Part shown: positions 18,449 to 28,400 of the stretch, one piece after another | Layout: the number at the start of each line of letters is the position of its first letter | Position numbering within the stretch: the first letter of the stretch is position 1 | DNA from: Burkholderia sp. TSV86 | GTDB taxonomy: Bacteria > Pseudomonadota > Gammaproteobacteria > Burkholderiales > Burkholderiaceae | Direction of reading: 5' to 3' | DNA: 64,000 nucleotides | Assembly (NCBI RefSeq): GCF_001522865.1 | Contig: NZ_LOWB01000116.1 | Coordinates: 372,001-436,000 of the forward strand | Translations under genes and position numbers: made by a program | Notes under the pieces: model-generated | Databases searched by the model: none | Told to the model about the DNA's origin: nothing | The model's input: the letters and a program-made list of their open reading frames with translations, nothing else

Positions 18449-19363
18449 TCAGTTTTCGCCTTCCGTCTGCGCGCCGCCCGGCTGGCGCGACAGGAATGCG
18501 ATGAAATCGCGCGTGTACTTCGGCAGCTCGTCGAAGCGTCGCGCGCAGATCGTCAGCCGCCGATGCGACCATGCGTCGGTCAACTCGATCAGGCGGATTT
18601 TCATCGTCTGCTGCGCGCGCAGCGCCGCATGCCGCGACACGATGCCTATGCCGACGCCGCGCTCGATCAGCCGGCAGATCGCGTCGAAGCTCTTCAACTG
18701 AACCCGGTAATCGATCCGTTTGCCCAGCGCCTTCGCTTGCTCGGCGAGATGAACTTGCAGTGCGCTGCCGTCGGTCATGCCGATGAAGTCGGTGTCGACG
18801 AGTTCGGCGAACGTCACCCGCTCGCGCGCGGCGAGCGGGTGATCGAGCGCTGCGACGGCGATCAGCCAATCCTCGCGAAACGGCTTTTGTTCGAGCCCAT
18901 CGATTCCGACCGAATCGGCGACGATTCCGAAATCGGCTGTCTTGCCGCGGATCGCATGCACGATTTCCTGGCTCGAACGTTCCTCGACGCTGACCGACAG
19001 TGTCGGATGGCGCGGCAGATATTCGGCGAGCGCATCCGGCAGGTACTCGCTGAGCGCCGCGGTGTTGCAGAGCAGGCGGATGTGGCCGCGCAGGCCGCCG
19101 CCGTATTGTTGTAGCTCGCCGCGCATGTGGTCGATCTGTTGCAGTACCACGCGTGCGTGATGTTCGAGCGCGCGGCCGGCATCGGTCGCGCGCGTGCCGC
19201 GTTTGGCGCGCTGCAATAGCGGCACGCCGAGTTCTTCTTCCATGCCACGGATGCGCTCGCTCGCGGATTGCAACGTGATGTGCGCGCGCTCGGCGCCGCC
19301 CGTGATACTGCCTGCGTCGCAGACATGCAGAAAAAGGCGCAGATCGGTCAGATCGAATCGCAT
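18449..19363 (-). CDS. LysR-family transcriptional regulator
   Basis: A 304-residue LysR regulator. The winged helix (about residues 3-60) shows DLTDLRLFLHVCDAGSITGG and SASERIRGMEEELGVPLLQR, followed by the linker helix and a periplasmic-binding-protein-like effector domain (ICRLIERGVGIGIVSRHAA). The ATG at 19363 (MRFDLTDLRLF) is the standard LysR beginning. It is divergent from the small membrane-protein gene and convergent with the porin. The effector and targets are unknown. Confidence 0.93.
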   Translation of the reverse strand: MRFDLTDLRLFLHVCDAGSITGGAERAHITLQSASERIRGMEEELGVPLLQRAKRGTRATDAGRALEHHARVVLQQIDHMRGELQQYGGGLRGHIRLLCNTAALSEYLPDALAEYLPRHPTLSVSVEERSSQEIVHAIRGKTADFGIVADSVGIDGLEQKPFREDWLIAVAALDHPLAARERVTFAELVDTDFIGMTDGSALQVHLAEQAKALGKRIDYRVQLKSFDAICRLIERGVGIGIVSRHAALRAQQTMKIRLIELTDAWSHRRLTICARRFDELPKYTRDFIAFLSRQPGGAQTEGEN

Positions 19364-19506
19364 GGCGTGGGGGCTGTCGTTGTAATGGGCGATACGGTAA
19401 CAGGAATGTTGCGCGCCGCGTTCAGGTGATGCCTGAGCCAAGCTTCGCCCGTTTCCGCATTTTTTCGCGGCGAAATGCTGCGCATCATGTTCGCTGATGG
19501 GCAGAC

Positions 19507-19746
19507 ATGGGAGCGCAGATGTACGGCGACGATTCGTCTTGGCTGCTGGCGTTCAAGGTCGCGTTGCTTATTTTCTTCGTTTGCTGCGGCGTTGCGGTGG
19601 CGATCGATGCGGTTTTTGTCCGGCCGCCACAAGCCGGTTTCGGCGCGGTGGCGGAAGGTTTGACGCGCAACGCGCTGACGCGTGCGAACGCATCGGCCGC
19701 TGTTGGGCTGAGGGCCATGCCGGTTTCGTCGGCCACGGCGGATTAG
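19507..19746 (+). CDS. Small single-pass membrane protein (79 aa), hypothetical
   Basis: A 79-residue protein with one strong hydrophobic segment (LLAFKVALLIFFVCCGVAVA, about residues 12-32), a short periplasmic or cytoplasmic tail and no recognised domain. The gene starts at ATG 19507 or 19519; neither has a strong ribosome-binding site. It is divergent from the LysR gene. I do not recognise a family, and the call rests on the membrane segment and an open frame. Confidence 0.45.
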   Translation: MGAQMYGDDSSWLLAFKVALLIFFVCCGVAVAIDAVFVRPPQAGFGAVAEGLTRNALTRANASAAVGLRAMPVSSATAD

Positions 19747-20586
19747 CGGCGGCGCTTATGTAGGCCGATACGCGTTTATGCCGGTTTTTGATCGTATTTC
19801 AAGGATCGCTTATTTTTATTCGGCATGTGCGGGCCTAATGAGAATCAATAATAAAACCGGGCCATGCTCGGCGGGGGCGATCATCGAGGGAAATTATCGC
19901 ATCGATCGATGTTGGAATGGAGCGGATTTTTTAATTTGTGTTCAAATGGATCAATGCTCGGTGCGTTATTCATTGGCGTGACAATATTCCATTGGGATTT
20001 GCCTAAACCTATCGGGGATCGATTGAATTGGATAGTGTTTTATAACTTTTTGTTCTTTCGGTGATCTTATTTTTTGCAATAAAACAGATTCTACGTTTTT
20101 CAATAAAAATCACATGGAGACTGGTGGAAATAGAAAAATGGTGGCCGGTTGCGTCGCGGATGCGCGTCAACGAGGTGCCAACCGTACTATTTGAAATCCC
20201 GTGAATATTTAAGGATGTGCAAATATTCTTCGATCAATTCGAAGAAGGGGGTGGTTTGAGTTGTAGATGATTGAATGTTTTTGACCAATGAATCGATTGG
20301 TGATGCCCTTCGCTTCTTGGGTGTGCCGAGCGGACGGTAAATACATTTCAAAAATGGAGGGGCATGGTTCTGTTGGGGTTGAAAATTAAATAAAATCAGA
20401 TTGCGTGAAGAGGTTTTTTAATTTCTGATTTCACCTGCCTGGATCGCATATTCGATTTTCGGATGGGGTGTGATATTGAATCGTCATTTTATGTGAATCT
20501 AAAATAAAAATAATTTTCGCTAGCCTGGGTGTGCTGTTCGATTTTTGCGGATTCAATTATATATCGACACGTCAACGGGAAATTTT
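19747..20586. other. AT-rich spacer upstream of the biosynthetic cluster
   Basis: About 840 nt strikingly richer in A/T than the rest of the window, with no convincing gene. A 66-codon hydrophobic frame (19864-20064) has no family resemblance. A perfect 8-nt inverted repeat (AAATCAGA at 20393-20400, TCTGATTT at 20424-20431) lies about 155 nt before the first cluster gene and may be an operator. The composition suggests acquired DNA and probably contains the cluster promoter. Confidence 0.65.
20393..20431. promoter_or_regulatory. Inverted repeat, candidate operator of the cluster
   Basis: Perfect 8-nt arms AAATCAGA and TCTGATTT separated by 23 nt in AT-rich DNA, about 155 nt upstream of the first cluster ATG. 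The spacing between arm centres is about three helical turns. In AT-rich DNA such repeats can arise by chance. Confidence 0.35.
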
Positions 20587-21504
20587 ATGGATACCTTAGC
20601 GATCGATGGGACTTCTACGTGCCTGCATCGTTCAATTCTTCATCTGACGGATAGCGAAATCCACGAGATAAGGCAGGCGGTCTACAAGAGCGGGATCGTC
20701 GTGCTGAAGGAGCAGACCGCCAGTGCGGCGGAATTCGTCCGTTTCGGCCATCGCATGGGTGACATCCGGCCTTATTACGAGGCTATGTATCGCCATTTGG
20801 AGCATGACGAGATTTTCGTATCGTCGAATGTTCAAACGGACGGCAAGGCGAACGGCGTGCCGAGAACCGGAAAATTCTGGCATTCGGATTACGCGTTCAT
20901 GTCGCAGCCGTTCGCATTCACGATGACGTATCCGCAAATCGTGTCGTCACAAAACCGCGGTACGTACTTCATCGATATGGCGGATGCGTATCGGCGCCTG
21001 TCCGCCCATTTGAAGACGCAACTGATCGGCGCGAAGGCGACGCATTCCGTGCGCCGCTACTTCAAGATCCGCCCGTCCGACGTCTATCGGCCGATCGGAG
21101 AAGTGCTTGCTGAAGTCGACCGCAACACTCCGCAGGTCGAACATCCCGCGGTGATTCGCCATCCGGTGACGCGCGAATCGATCCTGTACGTCAGCCGCGG
21201 CTTCACCGAAGCGTTGACGCTGGCCGACGCCGACGCCGACGCCGACGCAGCGGCCATCCTGCACGAGTTGCTGGTCGAATCCGGCCAGATGGACGATACG
21301 TTCACCCATCCGGGCATCAAACTGCTGAACATCAGCGAAGGCGACATCATCATTTGGGACAACCGCCGGTTCGTTCACCATGCCAAGCACAGCGAAAAGA
21401 TCGAGCCGGCCAAGACTTTCCGCCTGACCGGGTACGACGAATTTGCGTTCAGCGCGCAGGCGGCCGGCACATCCCGCGAAACGGAGGGACTGAGCCATGC
21501 TTAG
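20587..21504 (+). CDS. TauD-family Fe(II)/2-oxoglutarate oxygenase, ScoE/Rv0097-like isonitrile synthase
   Basis: A 305-residue TauD-fold oxygenase. Characterised relatives (ScoE in Streptomyces, Rv0097 in M. tuberculosis) oxidatively decarboxylate an N-carboxymethyl-3-amino acid to a beta-isonitrile acid. Iron ligands are H99 and D101 (WHSDYAF) and H264 (VHHAKH); R279 fits the 2OG arginine. Matches to the subgroup, not just TauD in general, include PYYEAMY (63-68), VPRTGKFWHSDY, RGTYFID and KIRPSDVYRPIGEV, with K160. The spacing of Y63/Y64/Y68, K160 and H268 equals the substrate-binding residues I recall for ScoE. The ATG follows GGGA. It overlaps the next gene by 8 nt and contains an in-frame GCCGAC repeat. 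Confidence 0.9.
   Translation: MDTLAIDGTSTCLHRSILHLTDSEIHEIRQAVYKSGIVVLKEQTASAAEFVRFGHRMGDIRPYYEAMYRHLEHDEIFVSSNVQTDGKANGVPRTGKFWHSDYAFMSQPFAFTMTYPQIVSSQNRGTYFIDMADAYRRLSAHLKTQLIGAKATHSVRRYFKIRPSDVYRPIGEVLAEVDRNTPQVEHPAVIRHPVTRESILYVSRGFTEALTLADADADADAAAILHELLVESGQMDDTFTHPGIKLLNISEGDIIIWDNRRFVHHAKHSEKIEPAKTFRLTGYDEFAFSAQAAGTSRETEGLSHA
21223..21246 (+). repeat. In-frame GCCGAC tandem repeat (4 copies) in the oxygenase gene
   Basis: Four perfect copies encode an Ala-Asp run (residues 213-220) in a surface-loop-like region between the conserved ILYVSRGFTEAL strand and the next helix. Copy-number change would add or remove Ala-Asp pairs without a frameshift. Confidence 0.9.
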
Positions 21505-22048
21505 CCATGAACGGACCATCGAACGGGAGGCGGCCATGCCGCCGACCCTCAACGATACGGAACTGCGCTCTCAGGTGTTGTCGGCTTATTTCGATACGGC
21601 TCGCTATTTGAAATCCGCCGATATCTGCGTGAATCCGGGTGATCACGGGAAAGTAGTGTCGTCGCGCGGCATCTTCTCGATTCCCGAATCGTGCTACATC
21701 CAGAGCACAGGGCACTTCAATTCAGTCGAATTCAACATCTGCTACAACCAGATCATGTACGACACGATTGCCCACGCATCGAAATACGGGTTGACGTCGT
21801 ATTTCTCCGCCTGGGGCGTCGAGGGGTTTTTTCTGCGTCAATTGCCGGACATCCTGATTACCCGCTTTCATAGCCGGTTCAGCAGGCCGATCGAGCCCAC
21901 CCAGTTTCACGGCGAATTCTCGATCCTGTCGGCGCGACTGCATCGAGCCTGCAAGTCGTTTCTGTATCTGAAGACCGATTGCCGTTTTTTCGACAATGCG
22001 AATGGAGAGGCGATAGGCGAGGTCGATCTGGCCATCACGAATCCGTGA
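21497..22048 (+). CDS. FcoT/ScoD-like hotdog protein of isonitrile pathways
   Basis: A 183-residue protein matching the FcoT family (Rv0098, ScoD): GIFSIPESCYIQSTGHFNSV followed by EFNICYNQIMYD corresponds to the family core G.F.I.ES.YI.STGHFN.VE...C.NQ..Y. FcoT was first described as a long-chain acyl-CoA thioesterase. In isonitrile-lipopeptide clusters the ScoD member is assigned glycine addition to an alpha,beta-unsaturated acyl-ACP and release of the product. Two starts are possible: ATG 21497 (GGAGG 9 nt upstream, overlapping the oxygenase stop) and ATG 21536 (GGGAGG 5 nt upstream). I use the first because it matches the family length. Confidence 0.88.
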   Translation: MLSHERTIEREAAMPPTLNDTELRSQVLSAYFDTARYLKSADICVNPGDHGKVVSSRGIFSIPESCYIQSTGHFNSVEFNICYNQIMYDTIAHASKYGLTSYFSAWGVEGFFLRQLPDILITRFHSRFSRPIEPTQFHGEFSILSARLHRACKSFLYLKTDCRFFDNANGEAIGEVDLAITNP

Positions 22049-22093
22049 CATCCACCGCTCGTTCCAACGAGTATCCGGAATAAAGGAAACGCT

Positions 22094-22447
22094 TTGAATC
22101 CACCATCCGCCAACCGCGCGCTGGTTGAGCAGGCATTGCTCGCGATCGCGAAATCCGTGATGCACAAGGATGCGTTGAAAACGAAATCGAGCTTGTTCGA
22201 GCAGGGGTTGACATCGCTCGGCGCCGTGGAAATCCGCACGCGCATTGAGGACCGATTTCAGATCACGCTTCGCTCCAGCATCGTATTCGACTATCCGACG
22301 CTCGCCGATCTAGCGGCCTTCACGATGAATGCGCTCGGCGGCGACGCAGCTGCAGCGGCGGCGGAACCCGCTGCGGCGCGCGCCGGGCACCGCGCGCTCG
22401 AAGAGGCGCTCGTGCGCGACATCCTGAGGCAGCAATTTGGAGTCTGA
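22094..22447 (+). CDS. Discrete acyl carrier protein
   Basis: A 117-residue carrier protein. The phosphopantetheine site is S41 in LFEQGLTSLGAVEIRTRIED, followed by the helix III region SSIVFDYPTLADLAAF; a ~40-residue Ala/Glu-rich tail follows the ACP fold. The start codon is TTG at 22094, supported by AAAGGA 8 nt upstream and by the end of the preceding gene. The stop is 3 nt before the PKS ATG. In isonitrile pathways a stand-alone ACP (ScoB/Rv0100) carries the fatty acid for the glycine-adding enzyme, which fits its position here. Confidence 0.9.
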   Translation: MNPPSANRALVEQALLAIAKSVMHKDALKTKSSLFEQGLTSLGAVEIRTRIEDRFQITLRSSIVFDYPTLADLAAFTMNALGGDAAAAAAEPAAARAGHRALEEALVRDILRQQFGV

Positions 22448-22450
22448 CAT

Positions 22451-25400
22451 ATGGAAGATCTGAACTCGAGCCTGGCTTGCATGGGCAGGCAACTGCTCGC
22501 GGAAAAGCACGAGCCGATCGCGATCGTCGGTGTCGGGTTGCGGCTGTCGGCAGGCATTACCGATCTTGATGGATTTCACCGGCTGTTGAGCGAAGGGCGG
22601 GACAATATCGTCCCGATTCCAAGTTCCCGGTGGAATAATCAGAAATACTATTCAGGCGACGCAGACGCAGGCAACCTGATCTGCACGAACGAAGGCGGAT
22701 ATTTGGACGATCTGGACAAGTTCGATCCGGCTTTTTTCTCGATTTCCCCAAAAGAAGCGCGCTATATGGACCCGCAACAGCGCGTGATGCTCGAGCTTAG
22801 CTGGCACGCGCTCGAACATGCGGGCCTGAATCCCGACGAGCTGCGCGGTGGCGACGGCTCCGTGTACCTGGGTTCGAGCAGTCTCGATTACGCTCGCGCG
22901 ATGGGCAAGCTCAGCGAATCGCAACTGGTGAGCCAGCTTGGCACCGGAACGGCGAACAGCGCGATTTCGGGGCGTATCTCGTACTTCCTTGGCTGGCGCG
23001 GACCGTGCATGACGGTGGATACCGCGTGCTCGTCGTCGCTGGTTGCGATTCACCTGGCGTCGAGCGCGCTGCGCAATCGCGAGACGTCCGTGGCGCTCGC
23101 GGGCGGCATCAATGTCGTGCATGATCCGGTCAGTCATATCGTCTTCACCCGCGCGAACATGCTTGCGCCGGACGGCCGCTGCAAGACCTTCGACGAAGCG
23201 GCCGACGGTTACGGCCGCAGCGAAGGCGCCGTGGTCCTGGTGCTGCGCCGGCTGTCGGATGCGCTCGCCGAGCGCAACCGGATTCTCGCGATCGTGCGCG
23301 GCAGCGCGGTGCGGCAGGATGGCGAAAGCGGCGGTTTGACCGTCCCGAACGGCCGGGCGCAGGAAGCCGTGATGCGTGAGGCGCTGCGGCGCGCGTTGCT
23401 GTCGCCGGCCGATATCAGCTATGTCGAGGCGCATGGGACGGGCACGCCGCTTGGCGATCCCATCGAGATCCATTCCATCAACTCGCTTTTTTCGACGCGC
23501 GAGAACCTCGAACAGACGGTTTATGTCGCTTCGTCGAAGACCAATCTCGGGCACATGGAAGCGGCGGCCGGCGCGGGCGGCATCATCAAGTGCATCGCGC
23601 AATTGAACCACCGGGTGATTTATCCGCATATCCAGTTCAATACGCCGTCGTCGAAGATCGACTGGCCGTCGCTGACGGTCGAGGTGCCGACGCAGATGAC
23701 GTCGTGGGACCAGCCCGTGCGCCGGGCGTTGGTGAATTCGTTCGGCTTCGCGGGCACGATCGCGAGCGTCGTGCTGGAGCAGGCACCCGCCGCCGCGGCG
23801 GCCGGGATGGCTTCGGCAAGCGGCGCGGGCGATGCGGCATCCGTGGCCGCGCGAATCCTGACGATCTCGGCGAAATCGTCAACCGCGCTGATCCGGAATC
23901 TCGAAACGCACGTCGCCGCGATCGAATCGTCGAAGCCCTTCGATCTGGACCGCTACGTATGGACGACGAGCGTGGGCCGCCAGCACCATGCGTATCGGTG
24001 GGCCACGCCCGCGCGCGATCGCGGCGGGCTTGCGCTGGCGCTGCGCGATGCGCTCGCCGATCCCGATGCGTTAGTCGCGAACGCGGAACGCAATCAAGCC
24101 TTCGCCGATGCTCGCGTCGCTTTCCTGATCACCGGACAGGGCTCGCAAGCCGCAGGCATGGGCGCGGCGCTCTATTGCCGCCATCCGGCGTTTCGCCGTG
24201 CGCTGGATGAGGTCGCGCGACATCTCGATGCGGGACTGGACGTCGGGATACGCGATCTGATGTTCGACGAAGGCGGGCCTGCGCAGGCTCGGCTCGGCCA
24301 GACGCGTTACACGCAGCCGGCGCTGTTCGCGTTCAACTACGCGGTTGCCCGCATGTGGATGTCGTATGGGATCGAGCCGTCGATTCTGCTGGGCCACAGC
24401 ATCGGGGAAATCGTATCCGCGTGCCTGGCGGGCCTGTTTTCGCTGGAGGATGCGGCGAGGATGACGCTTCGGCGCGGGGCGCTGATGCAATCGGTGAGCG
24501 AGGACGGCGGGATGATCGCCGTGAAGGCCTCTCGTGACGTCTTGAGCGCCTATCTCGCGTCGCACGACGACGTCGGCTTCGGCGGCTTCAATGGCCCGGA
24601 GCAGACCGTGTTGTCCGGGGCAAGCGCATCGCTCGAGGCGATCATGCAGCGCCTGGCGGCGCACGGCATCGCGTTCCGCCGGCTGGACGTCTCGCATGCA
24701 TTCCATTCGGCTCACATGACGCGCGCGGCGGCGGCTTTCCGGGAGTTCATGCGCACGATCGAGTTCCACCCGCTGCAACGCGAATTCGTCTCGAATGTGA
24801 CGGGCGGCGTAGCCCGCTACGAGACGGTCGCGTCAGCCGAATACTGGGCGCGCCACATCTGCGAGCCGGTGAATTTCGAAGCGGGCATCGCGGCGATCGC
24901 GGCGCGCGGCCCGCATATCTTTCTGGAGACCGGACCGAGCCCGCATCTGATTTCGATGGGCCGCGCCTGCGTGGCGGCGGCCGAGCATGGCTGGATCGCG
25001 ACGATCGACCGAAGCATGCCCGAAGCCGACAGTGTCGAGCGCGCGAGCGCCGGCTTGTATGCCGCGGGCCAGCTGCTTGACTGGAGAGCGCTGCACGATT
25101 CGATCCATGCCGGGATCTGCGATGCGCCGGCCTATTCGTTCGACAACGAATCGTACTGGCTGCCCGACACGGGGCGTGCGTCGCCAACGCGCTTCGATGC
25201 GCATCCGCTGCTCGGCCGGCTCGTCGCGCGCGAGCAGGACCGGTGGCGGTACGCGGCGCGCATCGCGCCGGGTTCGCCGGCGTATCTGGCGGATCATCGA
25301 GTGATGGGGCGGACGATCTTCCCCGGCACCGGCTACGTCGAACTCGTGCTGGCGCTGCAGGACGCCGTGTTCGGCGATACCGGGATGCCGATCGACACGT

Positions 25401-28400
25401 TGGAAATCCACGAACCCTTGCTGCTGTCCGACGACGGCGTTACCGAGCTGTCGACGCAGATGGAGCGCGACGCTCGCGGCGCTTACCGCATCGAAATCCG
25501 CTCGCACGCGCATGGCCAGTCCCGCACGCACTTCACCTGCCGCCTGTCGGACGACGGCGAGCCGCCGCGGGCCGACGATCTGCCTGACGTGCCGCACGAA
25601 GTGCTGCGCGAAGCAGGTGGGACGTCGGCCGGGGACTACGATTTGTACGGCAGGTTCGCGGCGATCGGCCTGCAATATGGGCCGCAGTTCCGGCGTGTCG
25701 AGGCGCTGGGCAAGCACGGCGCGCGATGCGCCGTCGGCACGCTGTCGGGCGCCGACGTCGACGTGTGGGAGATTCTGAACCCCGGCCTGTTCGACGGTGC
25801 GCTCCATACGCTCGGGATATTGCTGGACGACGCGCGCACGCTGATTCCGGTCGGCTGGGCGCGCGTCAGGCTGTATCGCAAGCCGCGCGGAACGCTCGTC
25901 TGCGTCGCCCGGCTGCCCGACGATAGCGATCCGTTCGCGAGCGAAGTCCGCGCGGATCTGGCGATCTATGCGAACGGCCGGCTCGCCGTGCGCGCGGACG
26001 GCCTGCGGCTGCGTGAAGTCAAGTCGCACGAACGGCCGGCCGCGCCTTTTCTCCACCAGCTTGCATGGCAGGAAGACCCGATCGATACGCGGGAATACCG
26101 AACGCCGCATCTGGTGGTCGTCGGGTGTCCCGATTGGCTCAAGCCGCATCTGCCGCCGCAAACGGCGATCGCCGCCGAGCTGTCGACCGCGCTGAGCGCG
26201 CTCGGCGATCCGCCGCCGAATCCTTATGGCCGCATCCGGCTCGTATGGTTCTGGAATGCTGTATCCGTGCCAGCAGGCGCCGACACGGATACGGACGCGA
26301 TGATGGCCGCCTGCCGGTCTTTCTACGAGCCGCTGCTGGATTTCGTGAAGTCGCTCGAACGGCGCACGCTCAGCCAGGTAGTCGAGCTGTGCATCGTCAC
26401 CCAGGATGCGCAATCGATCGAGCCGTTTGACGTCGCGCGGGACGCGTCCGCGCCGCTGTCGTTCGGCGTCCAGTTGCAGGCGAGCGCGTCGGGTTTCTGC
26501 TCCGTGCTGAACGCCGAATTTGCCCGGATTCGCGCGAAGACGATCGATTTGTCCGGCATCGACGACGACGACGCGCGCGCGCAGTCGCTGCTAAGCGAGC
26601 TGCACGCCGGCGACAGCCGGACGGATTCGCAGATTGCGTATCGCCAGCGCAAACGATGGGTCCGGCGCCTCGTTGCGGCGCAGATCGCGGACGAGGACGC
26701 GAACTTCCGCCTGAGCGCGAGCGACGACGGGCTGCTGTCGGGCCTGTGCCGGCAGCCGGCCGAACGCAGGGCGCCGGCCGACGACGAGATCGAGGTTCGC
26801 GTCGATGCCGCGGGCGTCAATTTCAAAGATGTGCTGAACGCGCTCGGTTTGTTGAAGGCCCATGCGGACAGCGCCGCAACCCGATACCAGCCGCTGCCGT
26901 TGGGCTTCGAGTGCGCCGGCGTGGTGAGCGCGGCGGGCGCGCGTTCGGGTTTCTCGGTTGGCGACACGGTGATGGTGAGCCAATTGGGCTGCATGCAGCG
27001 CTACGTGACCGTGAACTGCCGCGCGGCATCGGCATCGAACAGGCGGCGGCGATCCCGACTGCCTTCATCACGGCCTATTACGCGTTGTACCGCCTCGCGA
27101 AAATCGGCAAGTCGGATCGCGTCCTCATTCATGCGGCGGCTGGCGGAGTCGGGCAGGCGGCGCTGCAGCTTTGCCGCCGGGTCGGCGCGGAGGTGTTCGC
27201 GACCGCGAGCCGAGGCAAGTGGGATCGATTGCGCTCGCAAGGGGTTCGGCACGTGATGGACTCGCGCAATACCGGTTTCGCTGACGAGATCGGCCGCTTG
27301 ACAAACGGGCAGGGCGTTTCCGTCGTGCTCAACAGTTTGAATCAGGATTTCATTCCGGCCGGGCTGAACGCGACGGCGCACGGTGGACGGTTCATCGAGA
27401 TCGGCAAGCTCGGCGCGTGGACCTCCGCGCAGGTGGCCGCGGCGCGGCCGGACATCGGCTATGCGCAATTCGATCTCAGCGAAATGCCGCAAGACGAGCG
27501 GCTCGACGTCAATCACGCGATCCTCGGGGACATCGCGGGTTTCCTCGCGGCGGGAGAAATCGTGCCGCCGCCGGTGACGTGTTATCCGATTGCGCGCGCG
27601 GCGGACGCGTTCGGCGTCCTTGCGCGCGGCGAGAACATCGGCAAGATCGTGCTGACGTTCGGCGAAGCGCCGCATCCGGATTTGTCGCTTTCGCGCGACG
27701 TGCGCTCGGACGGCACCTATCTGATCACGGGCGGCTACGGCGGCCTGGGTCAACGCGCCGCGCAATCGCTCGTGCGCGCGGGGGCGCGGCACGTCGCGCT
27801 GCTGGGCCGGCGCCTGCCCGAATCGGACGCGCTCGAGACGATCCGCGCGCGGCTCGCGGACGCGCACAGCCTGGAACTGCTGACGGGCGACGTCGCCGAT
27901 CGCGAACTGGTCGAGCGCATCTTTGCCGACGCAGCCGGGCGAGGGCGTCCGGTTTGCGGAATCGTCCATTTGGCAGGCGTCGTTCACGACGCGCCGATCG
28001 TCGAGCAGAGTTGGGACGCATTCCGGATGACGTTCCTGCCGAAAGTGGCGGGCACGTGGCATCTATGGCGGGCCGCCGAGTCGCGCGGCGGCGTCGATCT
28101 GTTCGTGTGCTATTCGTCGATTGCTTGCGTGATCGGCTCGGTCAGTCAGGCCAACTATGCGGCGGCGAATGCATTTATGGACGGCCTGATGAATCGCCAC
28201 AGAGCGGGGCGCCGCGTTGGCCTGTCGCTGAATTGGGGGCCGTGGGCGGGTGCGGGCATGGCCGCCGCGCTGACGGAGCAGCAGAAAAAGGCGATTGAGC
28301 GCAAAGGCATTTTTCCGATTCCGATGCAGCGCGGCATCGAAGCGTTCGGCCGTCTGATTCATCGGGGACAGGGCCAGGTCGTGGTTGGCGAAGTCGATTG

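Noticed and set aside
19864-20064. Small hydrophobic frame in the AT-rich spacer
   Set aside because: No ribosome-binding site, no recognisable family, and AT-rich DNA gives hydrophobic codons by chance.
24833-28062. Long open frames antisense to the PKS, and similar frames opposite most genes
   Set aside because: They are Arg/Pro/Ala-rich, lack family motifs and mirror the third-position GC bias of the real genes.
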